Source: an uncultured Desulfobacterium sp. (GTDB lineage Bacteria; Desulfobacterota; Desulfobacteria; Desulfobacterales; Desulfobacteraceae). Taken from it: a stretch of DNA of 29,641 nt. This document shows, piece by piece, positions 24,604-29,641 of the stretch. The first letter of the stretch is position 1; each line of letters opens with the position of its first letter. Location: contig CAKZLA010000131.1 in assembly GCA_937124525.1 (NCBI GenBank), forward strand, positions 1 through 29,641, given 5' to 3'. The translations under genes and the position numbers were made by a program. Below the pieces are notes generated by a model. The model worked only from the letters and a program-made list of their open reading frames with translations. It was not told the origin of the DNA and made no database searches.

Positions 24604-24679
24604 GAACTTCAAATTTGTAGTTCGCTTTTATTAAAAGTTCAATTTTGAAATATATATGCTGTAAAGATCCAATTTTGTA
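24604..24679. promoter_or_regulatory. Three 30-bp-phased palindromic boxes upstream of nifH
   Basis: The boxes are centred between 24613/24614, 24643/24644 and 24673/24674, exactly 30 bp apart. Box 1 is GAACTTCAAATTTGTAGTTC (24604-24623), a palindrome with nine of ten pairs matched. Box 2 is TTCAATTTTGAA (24638-24649). Box 3 keeps the core CAATTTTG (24670-24677). They lie about 120-180 bases before the sigma-54 promoter, where an enhancer-binding activator would act. The array is visible in the sequence; its role as binding sites is inference. Confidence 0.55.
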
Positions 24680-24790
24680 CTTATTGATTATTTGATCGCT
24701 GATCTTTGCAGCGAGCTATTTAAAAAAAATACTTTTTAATATTAAATAGTTACATGTTGTTTTTTTGATATAATGTCGTTTTTTTTAACT

Positions 24791-24807
24791 TTGGCCTTTT
24801 CCTTGCA
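24791..24807 (+). promoter_or_regulatory. Sigma-54 (-24/-12) promoter of the nif operon
   Basis: The sequence TTGGCCTTTTCCTTGCA has GG (24793-24794) and GC (24805-24806) separated by exactly ten bases, with TGGC and TTGCA matching the RpoN consensus. Transcription should start near 24818, leaving a leader of about 56 bases. The leader contains ACATTA and TAATGT (24813-24818, 24834-24839), which could pair. Confidence 0.85.
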
Positions 24808-24846
24808 AACTGACATTATTAAGCAATCGGGAGTAATGTTTTTTAA

Positions 24847-25695
<849 letters not shown>

Positions 25696-25712
25696 TAGGG
25701 AGTGGTCGGTGC

Positions 25713-25740
25713 CCGGTAAAGGACCTGATTTTTTTACCGG
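25713..25740 (+). other. Perfect 8-bp stem hairpin between nifH and nifI1
   Basis: CCGGTAAA (25713-25720) pairs perfectly with TTTACCGG (25733-25740) over a 12-base loop, 18 bases after the nifH stop. An A-run, not a T-run, follows, so it is not a standard plus-strand terminator. By analogy with other nifH intergenic hairpins it may stabilise the nifH message or lower downstream transcription; the analogy is inference. Confidence 0.6.
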
Positions 25741-25802
25741 AAAAAACATTACAATCAAAGATAAAAAATTAAAACCATTATACATAAGGTAACTGAAGAC
25801 CA

Positions 25803-26156
25803 ATGAAAATAATGATCAGATCAATTATCAGACCCGAAAAAACCCATGATGTCATGGCCGCTCTCATGGATGCAGGATTCCCCGCCGTAACCCGGATGAG
25901 CGTTGCAGGCAGAGGTAAACAGCGGGGGATCAAGATTGGTGAAATCACCTACGATGAAATTCCCAAGGAGATGCTTATTACCGTGGTGGATGAAAAGGCC
26001 AGGGAATTTGTTCTCAGTATCATCATGAAGACGGCTAAAACCAGTGAAAAGGGGGCCTTTGGCGACGGTAAGATCTTTGTCAGTCCAGTGGAGGAGATTT
26101 ACACCATCAGTTCAGGGGTCAAGGAGTCGAGCGAAACAGAAGAGGTGCCCGCATGA
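25803..26156 (+). CDS. nifI1: PII-family nitrogenase regulator NifI1
   Basis: This 117-residue PII-like protein, with NifI2, binds dinitrogenase when ammonium is plentiful and blocks its activity; 2-oxoglutarate and ATP relieve it. This is established for methanogens. The C-terminal PII signature is GAFGDGKIFVSPVEEIYTI (about 84-102), and the short T-loop region GRGKQRGIKIGEITYDEI is typical for NifI1 rather than GlnB. It lies between nifH and nifI2 and overlaps nifI2 by four bases (ATGA). The ribosome-binding site is weak; AAGG lies about 12 bases before the ATG. Confidence 0.93.
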   Translation: MKIMIRSIIRPEKTHDVMAALMDAGFPAVTRMSVAGRGKQRGIKIGEITYDEIPKEMLITVVDEKAREFVLSIIMKTAKTSEKGAFGDGKIFVSPVEEIYTISSGVKESSETEEVPA

Positions 26157-26533
26157 AAGAGGTAATGGCCGTCATTCGCATGAATATGATCAACAAGACC
26201 AAATTGGCCCTGATTGATGCGGGGATCTCCTCCATGACAGCCATGGACGCGTTGGGCCGGGGAAAAGGCCTTGTGGATCTGGCGCTTTTAAAAGGTGCGG
26301 AACAGGGATATGAAGAGGCCATCGCCCAGTTGGGTCAGTCGGGCCGTCTCATTCCCAAAAGAGCGATTTCCATCGTGGTTCCAGACAAACTGGTTCCGAA
26401 AACGGTTAAGTCCATCATCAACACGAATCAAACCGGAAAGTCCGGAGACGGGGTAGTCTGGGTCATGCCGATTTTTGATGCCATAAGTGTGCGAACCAGC
26501 GAAAGCGGAGACAAGGTCCTGGACGAGTTTTAA
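26153..26533 (+). CDS. nifI2: PII-family nitrogenase regulator NifI2
   Basis: This is the 126-residue partner of NifI1. It has the longer T-loop insert of NifI2 (GRGKGLVDLALLKGAEQGYEEAIAQLG, about 37-63) and the C-terminal segment GKSGDGVVWVMPIFDAISVRTSE. NifI1 and NifI2 form a hetero-oligomer that inhibits NifDK reversibly. The start ATG lies within the nifI1 stop (gcATGA), so the two proteins are translated together. A 27-base gap separates it from nifD. Confidence 0.93.
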   Translation: MKEVMAVIRMNMINKTKLALIDAGISSMTAMDALGRGKGLVDLALLKGAEQGYEEAIAQLGQSGRLIPKRAISIVVPDKLVPKTVKSIINTNQTGKSGDGVVWVMPIFDAISVRTSESGDKVLDEF

Positions 26534-26560
26534 TCCAAATTAAAGAATGGAAAAATAAAA

Positions 26561-28225
26561 ATGAGTGTTACCATCAAAGAGCCTGAAACAAAAAGAACCA
26601 GCAGCGCAGATATCCCGGATCCCAAAGAGGTTAAAAAAGAGCTGCTGGGCAAATACCCGGTGAAAGTGGCCAGAAAACGATCAAAACAGATCATGCCCAA
26701 CACAAAGGATGGGGAGGGCGTGCCTCCGACCATGGGTGCCAATGTCAGAACGGTTCCGGGGATCATCACCCAGAGAGGCTGCTGCTATGCCGGTTGCAAA
26801 GGGGTGATCATGGGACCCACAAGGGATATCGTCAATATCACCCATGGGCCCATCGGGTGCGGTTTTTACAGCTGGCTGACCCGGAGGAACCAAACCCGTC
26901 CCCCTACGGATCAGGACGACAATTATATGCCCTATTGTTTTTCCACGGACATGCAGGATAAAGATATTGTGTTTGGCGGTGAAAAAAAGCTCAAGGCCGC
27001 CATTCAGGAAGCCTACGATAACTTTAAACCCAAGGCCATCAGTATCTTTTCCACCTGTCCCGTGGGGCTCATCGGCGATGATGTGCATGCCGTGGCCAAG
27101 GAGATGAAAGAGAAGCTTGGAATCAATGTTTTTGGTTTTTCCTGTGAAGGATATAAGGGGGTCAGCCAGTCTGCCGGCCATCACATTGCCAATAACGGTA
27201 TATTCAAACATGTTGTGGGTGAGAATGATACCATCATGGATGCCGATTATAAGATCAATCTACTGGGGGAATACAACATTGGCGGAGACGCCTTTGAGAT
27301 TGATCGCATCCTGGAGGCATGTGGCATCTCTCTTGTTTCCACCTTCAGTGGGAATTCGAGCTATGATCAGTTTGCAAATTGTCATACTGCGGATCTTAAT
27401 GCGGTCATGTGCCATCGATCCATCAACTATGTGGCCGATATGCTGGAGATCAAATACGGGATTCCATGGATCAAGATTAATTTCATCGGGGCTGAAGCCA
27501 CCGCCAAATCTTTGCGAAAAATCGCTCAGTATTTTGACGAACCTGCACTGATTGAAAGGGTAGAAAAGGTCATTGCCGCAGAGTTACCCGCAATTGAAGA
27601 GGTCCGGGCTGATGTTGAAAAAAGGTGCGAAGGAAAGCTTGCCATGATGTTTGTTGGCGGTTCCCGTGCTCACAGCTATCAGAGTATTTTCAAAGAGATC
27701 GGCATGAAAACAATTTCCGCCGGATATGAATTCGCACATAGGGATGATTACGAAGGTAGAAGGGTCCTTGGGAGTATCAAGGTTGATGCGGATTCAAGAA
27801 ATATTGAAGAACTTGAGATAAAGAAGGATGAAACCAGATATCAGCCCAGAAAAACGGAAGAGGAGATGGCGGAACTGTCGGCAAAAGGGGTTCCCTTTAA
27901 AGAGTACGATGGCATGATGCCGGACATGGACCGGGACGCTCTTATCATTGATGATATAAGTCAATATGAAACCGAAAAGCTCCTTGAAATTTATAAACCG
28001 GCCATCTATTGCGCCGGAATCAAAGAAAAATACGCCGTCCAGAAAAGCGGCATCCCCATGAAACAGCTCCACTCCTATGATTCTGGCGGACCGTATGCCG
28101 GATTCAAGGGGGCGATTAACTTTTACAAAGAGATCGACCGCATGGTGAATTCCAAAGTCTGGAGTTACCTGACCCCGCCCTGGCAGGAGAGCCCTGAACT
28201 TTCAGCCAAATATGGATGGGAATAA
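26561..28225 (+). CDS. nifD: Nitrogenase molybdenum-iron protein alpha chain
   Basis: This 554-residue subunit carries the FeMo cofactor and half of the P-cluster. P-cluster cysteines match Cys74 (RGCCYAGCKGV), Cys100 (GPIGCGFYSW) and Cys166 (STCPVGLIGDD). Cofactor ligands match Cys284 (MCHRSINY) and His504 (QLHSYD). Gln203 and His207 in GVSQSAGHHIAN are the active-site pair next to the cofactor. Between the two ligands it has about 50 more residues than the Azotobacter enzyme (220 versus 167 positions). This is the insertion known from Clostridium pasteurianum and relatives. An extra Cys (Cys79) stands in the first P-cluster loop, where Azotobacter has Ser. It follows nifI2 and precedes nifK. 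Confidence 0.96.
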   Translation: MSVTIKEPETKRTSSADIPDPKEVKKELLGKYPVKVARKRSKQIMPNTKDGEGVPPTMGANVRTVPGIITQRGCCYAGCKGVIMGPTRDIVNITHGPIGCGFYSWLTRRNQTRPPTDQDDNYMPYCFSTDMQDKDIVFGGEKKLKAAIQEAYDNFKPKAISIFSTCPVGLIGDDVHAVAKEMKEKLGINVFGFSCEGYKGVSQSAGHHIANNGIFKHVVGENDTIMDADYKINLLGEYNIGGDAFEIDRILEACGISLVSTFSGNSSYDQFANCHTADLNAVMCHRSINYVADMLEIKYGIPWIKINFIGAEATAKSLRKIAQYFDEPALIERVEKVIAAELPAIEEVRADVEKRCEGKLAMMFVGGSRAHSYQSIFKEIGMKTISAGYEFAHRDDYEGRRVLGSIKVDADSRNIEELEIKKDETRYQPRKTEEEMAELSAKGVPFKEYDGMMPDMDRDALIIDDISQYETEKLLEIYKPAIYCAGIKEKYAVQKSGIPMKQLHSYDSGGPYAGFKGAINFYKEIDRMVNSKVWSYLTPPWQESPELSAKYGWE

Positions 28226-28299
28226 ATTCGGATATACTTCTCATCTGATCCATATTCTTTGACGATACCGTTTTAAGCGAACACAGGAGACATGTACAA

Positions 28300-29641
28300 A
28301 TGTTGCTCAGACACACCCATAAAGAGATCAAAGCCAGGGACTCGTTAACCGTCAATCCGGCTAAAACCTGCCAACCCATAGGGGCCATGTATGCATCCCT
28401 TGGCATTCATAATTGCCTGCCCCATAGCCATGGCTCCCAGGGATGCTGCGCCTACCACAGAAGTGCCTTGACCCGCCATTTCCGGGAACCGGTTATGGCT
28501 GCCAGCAGTTCTTTTACCGAAGGATCTTCTGTTTTCGGAGGTCAGGCCAACCTGATCCAGGCCATTGACACTATGTTTACCACCTATGAGCCGGATATCA
28601 TTGCCGTTCATACCACCTGTTTGTCGGAAACCATTGGGGACGATGTGAACCAGATCGCCATTAAGGCGGTAAAGGACGGAAAAGTACCTGAGGGTAAACA
28701 TGTAATCCATACCAGCACCCCAAGTTATGTGGGTTCCCATGTCACCGGTTTTTCCAATATGACAAAGGCCATGGCCATGGCTTTTTCTGAATCCACAGGG
28801 ACTTCCAACGGGAAGTTTAATATTATCCCAGGATATGTTGAACCCTCGGATATGACTGAAATCAAGCGGGTGGTTAACGCATTGGATATCAAACCCATTG
28901 TTTTCCCGGACACCTCAAACGTATTGAACGGACCCCAGACCGGAAAATATAAAATGTATCCCGATGGGGGAGGGACAGCCAAAGAGCTGACCAGCACCGG
29001 GGACAGCATCGTTACCATTGCCCTTGGCGAAACGGCATCGGCTGATGCAGCAAGGGCCCTTGATACTAAATGGAAAGTGCCGTGCCAGGTACTGGATCTT
29101 CCCATTGGACTGGCAGCAACGGATCGATTTGTGGATGCCTTACGAAGGGTTGCCGGGGTTAACGTTCCCGAGAGCATTAACCTGGAACGGGGGCAGTTTC
29201 TGGATATTATCACGGATATGCATGCCTATTTTTACCATAAAAAAGTGGCCCTGGCAGGTGATCCGGATCAACTGATCCCCCTGGTGGAATTTCTCATCAG
29301 TCTTGACATGATGCCGGTCCATATTGTCACGGGGACACCGGGGCAGGCCTTTATAAAGCGAATTGAAGAGTTGACGGCCGATCTGCCGTATAAGGTGAAC
29401 GTAAAAGCCGGTGGCGGTGCAGATATGTATCTGCTCCATCAATGGATTCAAAACGAGCCAGTGGATCTGCTGATTGCCAACACCTATGGTAAATATATCG
29501 CAAGGGATGAAGATATTCCGTTTCTGCGATACGGATTTCCCATACTGGATCGGGTGGGGCACTCCTATTTCCCTTCGGTGTGCTACAAAGGCGGCATGCG
29601 GCTTCTGGAAAAAATAGTGGACCTTCTCTTGGACCGCATTG
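28300..29641 (+). CDS. nifK: Nitrogenase molybdenum-iron protein beta chain, truncated by window end
   Basis: The visible 447 codons are open to the end of the window and lack a stop, so only the last few residues are missing. The ATG at 28300 has AGGAGA nine bases upstream. P-cluster cysteines match Cys24 (AKTCQPIGAMYASLG), Cys49 (GSQGCCAYHRS) and Cys107 (HTTCLSETIGDD). The protein lacks about 46 N-terminal residues present in Azotobacter NifK, as in the Clostridium-type enzyme that also has the NifD insertion. The PSYVGSHVTGFSNM segment near the P-cluster is conserved. Genes such as nifE, nifN and nifB would be expected further right. Confidence 0.95.
   Translation, partial: MLLRHTHKEIKARDSLTVNPAKTCQPIGAMYASLGIHNCLPHSHGSQGCCAYHRSALTRHFREPVMAASSSFTEGSSVFGGQANLIQAIDTMFTTYEPDIIAVHTTCLSETIGDDVNQIAIKAVKDGKVPEGKHVIHTSTPSYVGSHVTGFSNMTKAMAMAFSESTGTSNGKFNIIPGYVEPSDMTEIKRVVNALDIKPIVFPDTSNVLNGPQTGKYKMYPDGGGTAKELTSTGDSIVTIALGETASADAARALDTKWKVPCQVLDLPIGLAATDRFVDALRRVAGVNVPESINLERGQFLDIITDMHAYFYHKKVALAGDPDQLIPLVEFLISLDMMPVHIVTGTPGQAFIKRIEELTADLPYKVNVKAGGGADMYLLHQWIQNEPVDLLIANTYGKYIARDEDIPFLRYGFPILDRVGHSYFPSVCYKGGMRLLEKIVDLLLDRI

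Noticed and set aside
26561..28225. Vanadium or iron-only nitrogenase (vnfD/anfD)
   Set aside because: No delta-subunit gene lies between the D and K genes, and the long insertion and nifI arrangement fit molybdenum NifD of the Clostridium-type lineage.

Overview
The window reads as a chromosomal segment of a Gram-negative anaerobe, most likely a sulfate-reducing member of the Desulfobacterota (Desulfobacter/Desulfobacterium-like). This placement is an inference. It rests on an outer-membrane polysaccharide exporter, a NifI-containing nif operon with a long Clostridium-type NifD, and general protein character. No rRNA, tRNA or CRISPR array was seen.

Region 1 (about 217-15396, all minus strand) is a compact Wzx/Wzy-type exopolysaccharide operon. 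Read in the direction of transcription it encodes: an initiating phosphoglycosyl transferase; a fusion protein with a beta-helix and a catalytically broken phosphoglycosyl transferase domain; a GT2; a GT4; a membrane GT2; a 53-residue small protein coupled to both neighbours; a Wza-like outer-membrane exporter; a Wzx-like flippase; a Wzz-like co-polymerase with a degenerate kinase domain; a Wzy/O-antigen-ligase-like protein; a VanZ-like protein; a second GT4; and CysQ. Many junctions overlap by 1-56 bases, so the genes are probably translated together.

Region 2 (15397-16989) lies upstream of the operon. It holds an 84-bp dispersed repeat, a STAS-domain anti-anti-sigma-like protein, an RsbW-like kinase, and an AT-rich stretch with a decayed coding remnant. 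The STAS/kinase pair may regulate the polysaccharide operon.

Region 3 (16990-24083) is housekeeping. It contains pabA/trpG and priA (minus, coupled), upp-uraA (plus, uracil salvage and uptake), citrate synthase (minus) and a small FmdB-type zinc-ribbon protein (minus). A second copy of the 84-bp repeat lies between uraA and gltA.

Region 4 (24084-29641) is a nitrogen-fixation operon on the plus strand: nifH, nifI1, nifI2, nifD and the 5' part of nifK, which runs off the window. Its long upstream region has an excellent -24/-12 sigma-54 promoter but no canonical NifA site (TGT-N10-ACA) in the 250 bases before it. Instead it has three related palindromic boxes whose centres are exactly 30 bp apart, placed where an enhancer-binding activator would sit. 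NifI1/NifI2 imply post-translational switching of nitrogenase by 2-oxoglutarate and ammonium.

The most unusual items are the 30-bp-phased box array upstream of nifH, the overlooked 53-residue gene, the pseudo-enzyme domains in the polysaccharide operon, the palindromic element inserted in frame in a glycosyltransferase, and the dispersed 84-bp structured repeat.
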